Source of the DNA: a bacterium
GTDB taxonomy: Bacteria; Chloroflexota; Dormibacteria; Aeolococcales; Bog-877
Length of the DNA stretch: 48,561 nucleotides
Reading direction: 5' to 3'
Assembly: GCA_021809895.1 (NCBI GenBank)
Contig: JAJZJU010000006.1
Span: 1-48,561 of the forward strand
Shown here: piece after piece, positions 30,493 to 39,804 of the stretch
How the letters are laid out: every line of letters starts with the position of its first letter
How positions within the stretch are numbered: the stretch's first letter is position 1
Made by a program: the position numbers and the translations under genes
The notes under the pieces: model-generated
The model's database searches: none
What the model was told of the DNA's origin: nothing
Seen by the model: only the letters and a program-made list of their open reading frames with translations

Positions 30493-32147
30493 GGGGTGAC
30501 CACCAGCTCCGGCTCAGCCTCCGGCGCGGTTTCGGCCTGGGGAGTAAGCGTCTTGGGGCCCAGGGAAGTCCGCAGAGGCACCTCCTTCATGTAGAGCGCG
30601 GCCAGGACCGCCAGGCCGGTCGCGACCACTGCCAGCCAGAAGCTGCCCCCGATAGCTTGGGCGAGGCTTTCATGAATCGCGTAGATGATGCCGGGGATGA
30701 AGTGTTGGACCGCGGGTGGCAACACGTGCGCCAGTTGCCTGGAGAGGTTGCCCACTCCGGTCAGGCTGGCCTCGCTGCCAGCCTTGAAGTGCTGGATGAG
30801 CGGCTTGGGCACCCCTGCCCGTGCCAGATTCTTGGGCAGCTGGCTGGTGAAGGTGGAGCCGAGGTAGGTGCCAGCCACCGCCAGCCCCACCGAGCCGCCC
30901 ACCTGTCGGAAGAAGGTCAGGTTGCTGGTGGCAACCCCGATCGCGCTCTGCGGCACCGCGTTCTGCACCACCACCGTGTAGCCCGACATCGAGGGGCCGA
31001 TACCCACTCCCATCACGAACATCCAAGCCCAGAGGCTCCAGTCGCCGACGGTGGCGGAAAGTTGGGTCATCAGCAGCATCCCAATGGTGGACACCACCAT
31101 GGCACCCACCAGGAGCATCTTGTAGCGACCGGTCCGGCTGATCACCAGGCCCGCCAGCACGCTGGTGCCCATCAGGCCCAGCAGCAGCGGCCAGAGCATG
31201 TAGCCGGAGGCCGTCGCACTGATGTCTCGCACCGCCTGGAAGTAGCGGGGCAGGAAGATCACTCCGATGAAGAAGCCGAATGAGAGCAGGAACATGGCGA
31301 CCTGGGAGGCCGCGTAGGTCCGCACCCTGAAGAGAGACAGGGGAACGATTGGTTCCGCCACCCGGCTCTCCACAAAGACGAAGACGCCCCCCAGCACGGC
31401 CGCCAGGGCCAGCAGGCCGCCTACCCGCCAGTCCAGCCAGCCGATGGGCTGCCCGGAGGTGGTGGTGAGACCCTTCTCGGTCAGCCCGATGAGCAATGGA
31501 ATGACGGCGGCCGTGAACACCAGCGTCCCCAGATAGTCGATCGATGGCCTGGGCCCCTCGCTGCGGTGATTGGGAAGGATCGAGGAGATGACCACCAGGG
31601 CCACAATCCCAATCGGGATATTGACGTAGAAGACCCAGTGCCAGCTGATGTTGTCGGTGATGAACCCACCCAGGAACGGTCCCACCAGGAACGCCAGCCC
31701 GAAGACCGCTCCGAAGAACCCCTGATACTTGCCCCGCTCACGGGGGGTGAAGAGGTCGCCGATGATGGCCAGCGAGATCGGGAACAGGGCTCCCGCCCCC
31801 AGCCCCTGCAGGCCCCGGAAGAAGATCAGCTCGGCCATGTTCTGGGAGAGCCCGGAGAGTGCGGAGCCGACCAGGAACAAGCAGATCCCGATGATCAGCA
31901 TGATCTTCCGGCCGAAGATGTCCGAGAGCTTGCCGTAGATCGGGATGGTGACGGTGCTGGTTACCAGGTAGGCGGTCACAACCCAGACATAGAGGCTGTT
32001 GCCACCCAGGTCGGTCACGATCGTGGGCAGGGCGGTCCCCACCACGGTCTGGTCGAGGGCGCTCAGGAACAGGCCCAGCATGACAGCCCCCACGATGGCG
32101 AGCCGGGCCCGCTGGGAGAGCTGGATCGAAGGTTGAACTTGGGACAT
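30489..32147 (-). CDS. DHA2-type MFS drug exporter
   Basis: A 552-residue, 14-span proton-driven efflux protein of the EmrB/QacA type. LDQTVVGTALPTIVTDLGG near residue 30 is the family's motif D1, and GKLSDIFGRKIML (about 78-90) is motif A. Motif C-like glycine-proline patterns occur in segment 5 (LAFLVGPFLGGFITDNISWHWVFYVNIPIG). It exports hydrophobic drugs or metabolites. I chose the ATG at 32147; a GTG 12 nt earlier is possible. An AT-rich promoter lies upstream and the marR gene overlaps its end. Confidence 0.93.
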   Translation of the reverse strand: MSQVQPSIQLSQRARLAIVGAVMLGLFLSALDQTVVGTALPTIVTDLGGNSLYVWVVTAYLVTSTVTIPIYGKLSDIFGRKIMLIIGICLFLVGSALSGLSQNMAELIFFRGLQGLGAGALFPISLAIIGDLFTPRERGKYQGFFGAVFGLAFLVGPFLGGFITDNISWHWVFYVNIPIGIVALVVISSILPNHRSEGPRPSIDYLGTLVFTAAVIPLLIGLTEKGLTTTSGQPIGWLDWRVGGLLALAAVLGGVFVFVESRVAEPIVPLSLFRVRTYAASQVAMFLLSFGFFIGVIFLPRYFQAVRDISATASGYMLWPLLLGLMGTSVLAGLVISRTGRYKMLLVGAMVVSTIGMLLMTQLSATVGDWSLWAWMFVMGVGIGPSMSGYTVVVQNAVPQSAIGVATSNLTFFRQVGGSVGLAVAGTYLGSTFTSQLPKNLARAGVPKPLIQHFKAGSEASLTGVGNLSRQLAHVLPPAVQHFIPGIIYAIHESLAQAIGGSFWLAVVATGLAVLAALYMKEVPLRTSLGPKTLTPQAETAPEAEPELVVTP

Positions 32148-32200
32148 GCGGGCCGTCACCTCATATTGTTAGTTGGCTCGAAACTGTTGCATTAAATAAT

Positions 32201-32230
32201 AACATAGCCTGATGCGAATGGTTATGCCAA
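32201..32230 (-). promoter_or_regulatory. promoter of the efflux-pump operon
   Basis: On the minus strand TTGGCA (32230-32225) is followed after 18 nt by TATGTT (32206-32201), a good sigma-70-type promoter in an AT-rich island. It lies 54 nt before the pump's ATG, so this mRNA has a leader. Confidence 0.5.
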
Positions 32231-32330
32231 GGCTAAATACAGTTGCGGGATTGCGCTGGGGATCGGCGGGTCGCCTGGTGGAGCTCCTCCAGCGTGAAGA
32301 CCCGGGCCCTTGGGCCGTCGGCGCCGTCCG

Positions 32331-34472
32331 CTACAGCGCCGCCACTTCCAGCTTGTTCCTGCGACGGAGCTCCGAGAGCGGCTTGGGCCGAGCGAAGAGG
32401 TACCCCTGTCCCATCCGGATGCCCAAGGAGAGCAGGTGACGGCGCTCGGCCTCGGTCTCCACGCCCTCTGCCACCAAGGCGCAGCCGCTGCTCTCCGCGA
32501 AGTGCTGGATCCCGGCAACCATCGCCTCGTGGGCTTGGTCGATCAGCATCGCCTGCACCAGGTAGATGTCCAACTTCACATAGTCGGGCCGCAACTCGAG
32601 GATGTGCCGCAGGCTGGCGTAGCCCGCGCCGGCATCATCGACCGACAACTTGGTGGAAGGCCCGAGCCTGGCTATGGCGGAGCGGACCGTCGAGTAGTCG
32701 GCGATGGCGTCGTGCTCGGTCACCTCGATGACGGCGCCGTGCCGCCACTGACCAAGACGCTCGGCCAGGAGGTCCTGGTGCTCGACCAGGACCTCGGGGG
32801 ACATGTTGACCGACAGGTACTGCCCTTTGGTCAGCAGCTGGTCCCCATCTCGAACCGCCCGATCCAGGGTCGCCAGCTCGAGTTTCGCGAGCAGCCCGTG
32901 CTCCTTGGCTATCCCGAATACCCGGTCCGGTGGCAGCCCACCATCGAAGCGGGTGAGGGCCTCGTAACCGTGGATCCTTCCCGTGAGCATGTCCACGATC
33001 GGTTGGAACACGGGGTGGTGGGTCCCCTCGTTCAGGTGGCGCAACACCACCGCAGCCCCCTCCGCCGAGCTGGAGGTCGAGATCAGAAGGGCTCCCAACC
33101 TGCTGGCGGCAACAGCCGCGAAGTCCTCCAGGGTGGGCAGAACCTGGGTCAACGCTCTAGTCGCCGCTTCGCCGTCGGACGCCGCGGTGCCGGTGACCAG
33201 GACGCCCAGCACTCGCTTGCCCTGCCGGATGGGCGCGTAGGCGAACGCGTGTATCCCCAGGCGGATGAATGCTGCCCAGTACTCCTTCAGGGCCGGGTCG
33301 TCGGTTCTCCCCGCGGCCTCGGCGCAGCGCTCGATCCAGGGCGCCCCCAGGGCACGCTCCCGCATGTCGGTGGTGCGAGCCTCGGGAAGGCCGCAGTAGG
33401 GGACGGCCGGGAACCCGCTTGCAGGCCTGGGATAGCTGACCAACGGGATGGCTGGCCCGGTCCCAGACAGGGAGATCACCTGCGCGATCGCGGTCCCGCG
33501 GAGGTGGACCAGCTCCCGGCAGAGCCGAAGCGCGACCCGATCCACCGACTCCTTCGTCTCGGACGGGTTTGCAAGTTGCCTCAGGGTGCGACGCTCCGAC
33601 AGCTCCACCATCAGCTGTTGCCGGTCCTGGGAGTGGAGCCTGGCTCCCAGCGCTAGGATGAATACCAGGAGTCCCATACCGGTCTCGATCCTTCCCAGCA
33701 TGGTGCCCAGCGAGAGAGCACCCCCTCCCGCCTGGGTCATGAGCAGCCCGCACATCGCAGCTCCGGCGGTTGGCAGGGCCCACTGCTGCATCTGGGTCAG
33801 GTGGCGCCATCTCCCCCAGGCCGCTCCGACCATGGCCGTGGAGGCGCCGAAGGTAGCCCATCCCAACACCGCTCCCGACCCGGTCAGGTGCTCCAACTGC
33901 ACCCGGGGGATCCCGGTGGCGCTCAAGGCGGCGGCGGTGATCGCTGCCAGCGCCACGATCACGGCCATCATCCCCACGACACCGGCGTAGGCGAGCGCGG
34001 TCGAGCGCCCCGGCCGTTCCGGCTGGCGCCATAACCGGTTCGGGGTCGCCAGCGACAGCCCGACGCCCAAGCCCAGGGCGAGGTGCCATGCGATCCGCCC
34101 TGAGACCTGACCGACCGCGGTGTGCTGCAGCACTCCGAGCGAACCGGCGGCGGCCCACACCGCCCCGATCGCCATAAGAGCCAGGAAGGTCCCGGCCAGC
34201 CCCAGCAGCCGGGGGTCCGAGTTGTCCAGTAGCTGCTCCTCGAACAGCAGGATGGCGATCAGCCCGCACCCGGTGGCGACTCCGGCGGCGTAGATGGACT
34301 GGGTCGCCACCGCTCCGGGAAACGGAAGCCGGCTCAGGGGAAGGAGAACCAGAGCCAGCACCACCAGGGCCAGTGAGGCGCGCGCCGACGGGCGCACGAT
34401 CACCAGGTGGGTGAGGAAGTGCTCCCCTCGACCGGGACCGGCTCTGCTCCGCTCGGAGCTCACGCTCGACAT
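32331..34472 (-). CDS. membrane-bound EAL phosphodiesterase
   Basis: A 713-residue sensor. Residues 1 to about 300 form eight or so membrane segments of MASE-like type, then a GAF-like region (about 310-465), and an EAL domain (about 480-705). Catalytic residues are present: GYEALTRF, the asparagine in SVNMSP, glutamate in IEVTEHD, two aspartates in SVDDAGAGYASL (loop 6), lysine in YVKLDI and glutamate in VAEGVET. It should break cyclic di-GMP down. I chose the ATG at 34472; a GTG at 34496 is an alternative. It is transcribed towards the efflux pump. Confidence 0.9.
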   Translation of the reverse strand: MSSVSSERSRAGPGRGEHFLTHLVIVRPSARASLALVVLALVLLPLSRLPFPGAVATQSIYAAGVATGCGLIAILLFEEQLLDNSDPRLLGLAGTFLALMAIGAVWAAAGSLGVLQHTAVGQVSGRIAWHLALGLGVGLSLATPNRLWRQPERPGRSTALAYAGVVGMMAVIVALAAITAAALSATGIPRVQLEHLTGSGAVLGWATFGASTAMVGAAWGRWRHLTQMQQWALPTAGAAMCGLLMTQAGGGALSLGTMLGRIETGMGLLVFILALGARLHSQDRQQLMVELSERRTLRQLANPSETKESVDRVALRLCRELVHLRGTAIAQVISLSGTGPAIPLVSYPRPASGFPAVPYCGLPEARTTDMRERALGAPWIERCAEAAGRTDDPALKEYWAAFIRLGIHAFAYAPIRQGKRVLGVLVTGTAASDGEAATRALTQVLPTLEDFAAVAASRLGALLISTSSSAEGAAVVLRHLNEGTHHPVFQPIVDMLTGRIHGYEALTRFDGGLPPDRVFGIAKEHGLLAKLELATLDRAVRDGDQLLTKGQYLSVNMSPEVLVEHQDLLAERLGQWRHGAVIEVTEHDAIADYSTVRSAIARLGPSTKLSVDDAGAGYASLRHILELRPDYVKLDIYLVQAMLIDQAHEAMVAGIQHFAESSGCALVAEGVETEAERRHLLSLGIRMGQGYLFARPKPLSELRRRNKLEVAAL

Positions 34473-34541
34473 TGCATTGCCATGTGCTTGGCCCACCCTA
34501 GCCGTCGCTGCCAGCGATTACCGTGACACTTTGGGACCAGC

Positions 34542-34558
34542 TTGGTCACGTTGACCAA
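34542..34558. promoter_or_regulatory. 17-bp palindrome upstream of the EAL gene
   Basis: TTGGTCACGTTGACCAA has perfect 7-bp arms around CGT and lies 70 bp before the EAL gene start. It is a candidate operator; an IR of GTGAC/GTCAC also spans 34523-34549. Confidence 0.45.
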
Positions 34559-34584
34559 CGGCGCCGAACAGGCGCTTCCGGAAT

Positions 34585-35970
34585 TCAGAGAATCGCCGGC
34601 TCCACTCTCCAACCCAGGCTCGCCTCGACCTCGTCGGCGACCGCTTCGCGAAGCAGGGCAGCCAGCTCTTCCACCCGCCGCTCCGGCAGTCGCAGTCGCA
34701 CGTTCGGCCCCTGCAGCGCCACCAGCCGTCCGCTGGGTGTCACCGCCTGCAGGACCCGGTCCAGTAGCCGGGTGCTGAGCCTGGCTCCGGCGTCGCTCAG
34801 GGCCTGGTCGCGCCCGCTCAGGGATTGAGGCTGTCCCCAGGGCAGCTGTTCCGGCAGGCGCCGACGCTCTGTGAGCCAGTTCCACGCTCGCGGGAAGTGC
34901 CTCAGCTCCGCCAGTGACTCCGGTATGGCGGACGGCCGGTCCAGGACGGACCCCCATATGGGGTCGTGATGGTCGATTCGGGGACGCTTGCCGGCCAGAG
35001 CACGCATCGTGATGCTGGCGCCGCCTGTGGCTGAAGCGATCCTGCCGGTGGCGGGCGAGCTCCGGGCGAGTTCGCGCACCAGTTCGGCGTCCCCGCTCCA
35101 GAACGCTGCCAGCAACAGGGTGGGGGTCGGCAGCCTCAGGTCGAGGATGGCCTGGCCTCTGCGCTCCTGAGCCTCCAGCCTGGTCAGGGGACGTGGCTCG
35201 GAGCACGCATGGAGCCCAGCGGGATGGGGAAGGTTTAGCAGGTAGCCGGCCAGTGAGAGTCGGCCCATGAGGAGCAGATCGTCCGCGTAGGGCAGCTCGC
35301 GCCGCCGGGCCGGCTGGGCCCGGCTCCAGTGGGACATCGCCCGGGCCAGCTGCTCTAACTTCCAGGTCCCCGTCTCGTCCCCGGAGTCCCTGGAGCTCTC
35401 GCGCTCCTCGGCCGGCTCCATCAATCCGACCATGGTGGTGAGCCGGTGGCGCTCCACGAAGGCGAGACCGGACAGCGCCTCCCGCACCTCCCGGTGGGGG
35501 GGGATGTCGCCGATCAGGAGGCCGGGCGCCTGCCCGTGGCTCACCATGGCCGCGTAGGCGGCCAGTGACAGGTCCCAGGCGCCGCCGGGGATCGCGATGT
35601 GAAGATCCCCCGGGCCGGCCCGCAGCAGCACCGCCGCCTGGGGTCCGGCGGACCAGGCTGGCACCTTGGCCGGCTGCCTGCGCTTGGGCAGCGGCGGTGC
35701 GGGGCGGTAGCTGGCCGCTCGGTCGTACTCCGCTCGCAGCTCGGGGGTCGCCACCAGCGCCCAGGCGGCCTGGAGCTGGGAGAAGAGCCTGGTCGCGCGC
35801 TGCGGGTCGAGTCGTTGCTGACCCTGCCTGTGGATCTGGACGTCGGGGTGGAGCTCCCTGGCTCTGGCTCGATAGTTGCGGCGCAGCTCCTGCCAGGACG
35901 CTGAGCGATCGCTCCCGAGTACGGAGTAGACGTCCACCGTGCTTTCCACGCGTGACTTCAGAGGCACCAA
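34585..35970 (-). CDS. J-domain protein with unknown C-terminal region
   Basis: A 461-residue protein whose first 75 residues are a DnaJ domain: VYSVLGSDRSASWQELRRNYRARARELHPDV with the HPD motif, and AWALVATPELRAEYDRA ending helix IV. This should stimulate an Hsp70 partner. There is no glycine/phenylalanine linker or zinc finger, so it is not DnaJ itself. The remaining 380 residues are not recognised. The start is uncertain: TTG at 35970 is the longest, and GTG at 35967 or later codons are possible. It lies 49 nt downstream of ccdA on the same strand. Confidence 0.8.
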   Translation of the reverse strand: MVPLKSRVESTVDVYSVLGSDRSASWQELRRNYRARARELHPDVQIHRQGQQRLDPQRATRLFSQLQAAWALVATPELRAEYDRAASYRPAPPLPKRRQPAKVPAWSAGPQAAVLLRAGPGDLHIAIPGGAWDLSLAAYAAMVSHGQAPGLLIGDIPPHREVREALSGLAFVERHRLTTMVGLMEPAEERESSRDSGDETGTWKLEQLARAMSHWSRAQPARRRELPYADDLLLMGRLSLAGYLLNLPHPAGLHACSEPRPLTRLEAQERRGQAILDLRLPTPTLLLAAFWSGDAELVRELARSSPATGRIASATGGASITMRALAGKRPRIDHHDPIWGSVLDRPSAIPESLAELRHFPRAWNWLTERRRLPEQLPWGQPQSLSGRDQALSDAGARLSTRLLDRVLQAVTPSGRLVALQGPNVRLRLPERRVEELAALLREAVADEVEASLGWRVEPAIL

Positions 35971-36019
35971 ACAGGCTCCAAGCCGGGCGGTTCAATTGGG
36001 GTCGAGAAGGTTGACGGGA

Positions 36020-36763
36020 TCACAGGTCGAAGGGATCCTGGAAGAAGCTGGGAAGGTGGGTGGAGAGCCACTCGTTGAATACGGTGAAGTGGTTGACGGT
36101 CACCAGCGCGCCCATGGCGACCACCACCAACCCGCCCGCTATCGAAATCGCCCGTTGGTGTCGGGCCAAGGACGAGAGGAGTGGCCCCGCCCGCTCCAGG
36201 AGGGTGGCGGCGACGAGGAACGGCAGGCCCAGACCGACGCAGTAGGCGACCATCAGGTAGACGCCGCGCACAGTCGTCCCCTGGCTGATCCCCGAGGTGA
36301 GCACCGCTCCCAGGACCGGTCCGATGCATGGAGACCACCCGGCCGCCAAACCGACTCCCAACAGCAGGCCGGCCGTGAAGCCCCCGCGGCGAGCCCTATG
36401 GGGCAGCAATCGCAGGTCCCGCGCCAGAGGTCCCACCCGGATCACCCCCATCAGGGTGAGGCCCAGCAGGATCACCAGCGCCCCGAGGACTGGGGTCAAA
36501 ACGGATCTCCAGGGCTCGAGGACCCGGTCGAGGGCATAGAAAAAGGCGATGCAGAAGGCCCCCAGCCCAATCACGAATCCAGCCGCGCCTCTCATCACGC
36601 GCCACCTGGTGGCGGCGCTGGCTGTGCCTGTGCCAGGTTCCCCCGCCCCCTCGCAGGAGAGGAAAGCCAGATAGGCCGGCACCAGTGGCAGGACGCACGG
36701 CGACAGGAAGGATGCCGCGCCGGCCGCAACGGCGAGTGGGATGGTGACCGCGCCCAGGCTCAT
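36020..36763 (-). CDS. ccdA: CcdA-like cytochrome c biogenesis protein
   Basis: A 247-residue, six-span membrane protein of the CcdA/DsbD family that moves reducing power from cytoplasmic thioredoxin to the outside, for cytochrome c maturation or disulfide reduction. The two active cysteines are in SFLSPCVLPLVPAYL (about residue 23) and AGWSPCIGPVLGA (about 144). The start is backed by a -10 hexamer TAACCT ending 6 nt before the ATG. It lies between metG and the J-domain gene; no thioredoxin-like partner is next to it. Confidence 0.92.
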   Translation of the reverse strand: MSLGAVTIPLAVAAGAASFLSPCVLPLVPAYLAFLSCEGAGEPGTGTASAATRWRVMRGAAGFVIGLGAFCIAFFYALDRVLEPWRSVLTPVLGALVILLGLTLMGVIRVGPLARDLRLLPHRARRGGFTAGLLLGVGLAAGWSPCIGPVLGAVLTSGISQGTTVRGVYLMVAYCVGLGLPFLVAATLLERAGPLLSSLARHQRAISIAGGLVVVAMGALVTVNHFTVFNEWLSTHLPSFFQDPFDL

Positions 36764-36769
36764 GGTCTC

Positions 36770-36775
36770 AGGTTA
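36770..36775 (-). promoter_or_regulatory. -10 element of ccdA
   Basis: On the minus strand TAACCT is followed by GAGACC and the ATG at 36763, a 6-nt gap. This is a leaderless-type start. Confidence 0.55.
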
Positions 36776-36850
36776 GGGATGATGCGGTCCGCTGCCGAAA
36801 GCGGACAGGGATCCGTTCGCCTGACCACCCACGGTCAAGATGAGTCTCGA

Positions 36851-38668
36851 TCAGGCAACTCCCGGAGAGGTAGGAGAGCCCGCCATTCGGGCCAGCTCCT
36901 GCTCCGCCAAGGCAGGGTCGAGCTTGCGAAAGAGAGCCTCGGGCTGGGCCAGGGGCCGTCCCACCGGCAGGCGCTGGGGCTGCCAGCCGGAGACGGCGCT
37001 GACAGCACCGGTGGTGAGGACCAGGTGGGGGTCCTGACCATCGCCTTGAGACTCCACCAGCTCCGGCATCGGCGTCAGCACTCCTTGCTCCCCCAACATC
37101 TCGTGTAGTCGCTGGGAGGTGAAGGGCAGGAAGGGGGCGAGGAGCACCTTAAGGTTGGCGACGCACTGCACGGCTGTGAAGAGCACGGTGGCGGCCCGGG
37201 TCCGGTCGCTCTTGATCAAGCGCCAGGGCTCGGTCTCACCCAGGTACTGGTTCACGCGGGCCGCCAGCGCCATGGTCTCGCCCAGGGCTGCCTTGAAGTG
37301 GCAGCTGCCTATCAGCTCGCCCACCTTCTGGAAGCCGCCGTCCACCGTCTCCAGCAGCTGCTGGTCCAGAGGCTGCAGATGGTCTGGCTCTGGCACTCCT
37401 GCGAAGTGGCGGGCGCAGAGGGTGAGAGTCCGCTGCACCAGGTTGCCCCAGGTGGCCACCAGCTCGTCGTTGTTGCGCCTGATGAACTCGGCCCAGGTGA
37501 AATCGGTGTCCTGGGTCTCGGGTCCAGCGGCGGTCAGGTGATATCGCAGCGGGTCGGGGTCGTACCGCTCCAGGAAGTCGCGGACCTCGATGGCCACGCC
37601 GCGGCTGCTGGAGAACTTCTGCCCCTCCTGGGTCAGGAACTCGCTGCTGACCACGTTCTCCGGCAGCACCAGGGGAGGATGCCCCGGCCCCCCGCCGAAG
37701 GCGCCACCACTGCCGTAACCCATCAGGATGCTGGGCCAGATCACCGAATGGAAGACGATGTTGTCCTTGCCCATGAAGTAGAAGTGGCTGGCCCTGGGGT
37801 CCTGCCACCAGGTCCTCCATGCCTCCGGCTCCCCACGCAGGAGCGCCCACTCGATGCTCGCGGAGAGGTAGCCGATCACCGCGTCGAACCAGACATAGAT
37901 CCGCTTGTCAGAGCGCTCATCGAAGCCCTCGACCGGCACCCGGATGCCCCAGTCGATGTCGCGGGTCACGGCCCGGGGACGCAGCTCAGCCAGCAGGTTG
38001 GCGGAGAAAGCGCGCACGTTGCTGCGCCAGTCGTCCTTGGACGACAACCACTGCGAGAGCTGGTCGGCGAACGCGGGCAGGTCCAAGAAGAGGTGCTCGG
38101 ACTCCCGAAAGACCGGGGTTGTGGAATCGATCCTGGAGAGAGGGTCGATCAGGTCCTGAGGGTCCAGCATCCGGCCACAGTTGTCGCACTGGTCGCCGCG
38201 GGCGGAGGGGTATCCGCAGTGGGGGCAGGTGCCCTCGATGTAGCGGTCAGGCAGTGTCCGGCCGGTGCTCTTTGAGAAGGCGCCCATCTGGGTGCGCCTT
38301 ATCAGATATCCCTTCTCGTAGAGGGTGCGGAAGAGGTCCTGCACCACCTGCTCGTGGTTCTTGGTGGTCGTCCTGGTGAAGAGGTCATAACTGAGCCCGA
38401 GGCGCTGCAGGTCCTCGGCGATGACACGGCTGTAGCGATCGGCGATCTCCCTTGGACCAACTCCCTCCCGATCGGCCGCGACCAGGATCGGGGTCCCGTG
38501 CTCGTCGGTCCCACTGACCATCAGCACCCGGGAGCCTCGGAGGCGGTGGTAGCGCGCGAAGACGTCGGAGGGTACACCGAACCCGGCCACGTGACCGATG
38601 TGGCGCGGGCCGCTGGCATACGGCCAGGCGACCGCCACCAGGACGAGGTCGGGCTGCGGGAGACTCAA
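36851..38668 (-). CDS. metG: methionyl-tRNA synthetase
   Basis: A 605-residue class I synthetase. The HIGH motif is [11 protein letters not shown] near residue 14, the KMSKS motif is present as KFSSS (QKFSSSRG), and the zinc knuckle is [17 protein letters not shown]. The anticodon-binding helical domain follows ([14 protein letters not shown]). The C-terminal tRNA-binding dimer domain seen in some enzymes is missing. I chose the TTG at 38668, which gives the usual short N-terminus; the frame is also open to an ATG at 38722, which would make its start codon overlap that of the divergent glycosyltransferase. Confidence 0.95.
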   Translation of the reverse strand: MSLPQPDLVLVAVAWPYASGPRHIGHVAGFGVPSDVFARYHRLRGSRVLMVSGTDEHGTPILVAADREGVGPREIADRYSRVIAEDLQRLGLSYDLFTRTTTKNHEQVVQDLFRTLYEKGYLIRRTQMGAFSKSTGRTLPDRYIEGTCPHCGYPSARGDQCDNCGRMLDPQDLIDPLSRIDSTTPVFRESEHLFLDLPAFADQLSQWLSSKDDWRSNVRAFSANLLAELRPRAVTRDIDWGIRVPVEGFDERSDKRIYVWFDAVIGYLSASIEWALLRGEPEAWRTWWQDPRASHFYFMGKDNIVFHSVIWPSILMGYGSGGAFGGGPGHPPLVLPENVVSSEFLTQEGQKFSSSRGVAIEVRDFLERYDPDPLRYHLTAAGPETQDTDFTWAEFIRRNNDELVATWGNLVQRTLTLCARHFAGVPEPDHLQPLDQQLLETVDGGFQKVGELIGSCHFKAALGETMALAARVNQYLGETEPWRLIKSDRTRAATVLFTAVQCVANLKVLLAPFLPFTSQRLHEMLGEQGVLTPMPELVESQGDGQDPHLVLTTGAVSAVSGWQPQRLPVGRPLAQPEALFRKLDPALAEQELARMAGSPTSPGVA

Positions 38669-38720
38669 GACCTGACCGATGGTATCCGGTGCCGACGCCT
38701 GAAGGTGGAACAATGCGCCC

Positions 38721-39794
38721 ATGCCCTACCAGCCACGGGTGCTTCTGGTCATCGCCGACAGCTCGCGCACCGGTGGGCCCGAGCACGTCCTCACCCTGGC
38801 CCGCGAGCTGCGGGCTGCCGGCTGGCAGGTTGCGGTCGCAGCTCCGCCGGGAGACCTGGTGGACCGTTGCCAATCTCTGGAGGTGACCAGCCTTCCCCTG
38901 GGTTCGTCGGGACGTGACCTGGGGCTGGCGCCGATCAGGCTGCGCCAGCTGGCGCGCCGGTACCACGCGGACCTGGTCCACAGTCACGGCCTGCGGGCAG
39001 GGTGGTTGGTCCGTCGTGCCAGGCTCCGGGTTCCCTGGGTCCACACCCACCACCTGGACTCCTGGTTCACCGCCAATCCCGTGCGTACGGCCGTCCACCG
39101 CCGCGAGCTGCGGGCCATCGGTCGGCGGGCACGGCTGCAGATAGCGGTCTCCCAATCGGTTTTCGAGTTCGTCACGGAGACGGTTGGCACCCCGGCCGGC
39201 CGGGTCAGGGTTGTGCCGAACGGAATCGACCCGCTGCGGCCGAGGCTGCGCGCGCGTCCTGCGGGCGCACGGGTGGGTGTGCTGGCCAGTCTGACTCCCA
39301 GCAAGGGGGTGGACCTGGCGCTGATGGCGCTGGCGACGCCTCCCGGCAGAGAGCTGTCCTTGGTTGTCGGTGGCCAGGGGCCCGAGCTCCAGTCCCTGGT
39401 GGACCTGGCGGAGCGGCTGCAGGTGGCCGGGCGGGTCGACTTTGTCGGCCCGGTCACCGATCGGCAGCGGTTTTTCGACTCGTGCGATGTCGTCTGGGTG
39501 CCCTCGCGGGCCGAGCCATTCGGGCTGGTGGCCTGCGAGGCGATGAGCGCCGGTCTCCCGGTGGTGGGCACCAGGGTGGGTGGACTGCCCGAGATCCTGG
39601 ATCCGCCCCGCTCCGGAGCGCTGGTGGCACCGGCCAATCCCACCGCCCTGGCCAGCGTGACCGCCGCCCTCCTGCGGGATGGGGACCGCTACCGGCGCCT
39701 CTCAGAGGCTGGTCCAGAAAGGGTCCGGCTACGCTACTCGGCCGCCCGGATGGCGGCACTGACCAGGGGGGTCTACCGCGAGGTGCTCGACTGA
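38721..39794 (+). CDS. GT4-family glycosyltransferase
   Basis: A 357-residue retaining glycosyltransferase with two Rossmann-like domains. The N-terminal loop [24 protein letters not shown] binds the acceptor side, HSHGLRAG is the first domain's motif, and the second domain has [28 protein letters not shown] and the EX7E motif in EPFGLVACE (about residues 267-275), which binds the nucleotide sugar. The acceptor is unknown; cell-surface glycan or glycolipid is typical. Its ATG overlaps the longest possible metG start on the other strand (CATG). It is convergent with the NfuA-like gene. Confidence 0.9.
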   Translation: MPYQPRVLLVIADSSRTGGPEHVLTLARELRAAGWQVAVAAPPGDLVDRCQSLEVTSLPLGSSGRDLGLAPIRLRQLARRYHADLVHSHGLRAGWLVRRARLRVPWVHTHHLDSWFTANPVRTAVHRRELRAIGRRARLQIAVSQSVFEFVTETVGTPAGRVRVVPNGIDPLRPRLRARPAGARVGVLASLTPSKGVDLALMALATPPGRELSLVVGGQGPELQSLVDLAERLQVAGRVDFVGPVTDRQRFFDSCDVVWVPSRAEPFGLVACEAMSAGLPVVGTRVGGLPEILDPPRSGALVAPANPTALASVTAALLRDGDRYRRLSEAGPERVRLRYSAARMAALTRGVYREVLD

Positions 39795-39804
39795 GCGGAC
39801 CGCC

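Noticed and set aside
32310-33656. 448-codon plus-strand frame opposite the EAL gene
   Set aside because: It is a shadow of the EAL phosphodiesterase, with histidine- and glutamine-rich nonsense sequence.
35939-37108. 389-codon plus-strand frame across ccdA and the metG end
   Set aside because: It is antisense to ccdA; the glutamine/histidine/arginine-rich translation is typical of shadows.
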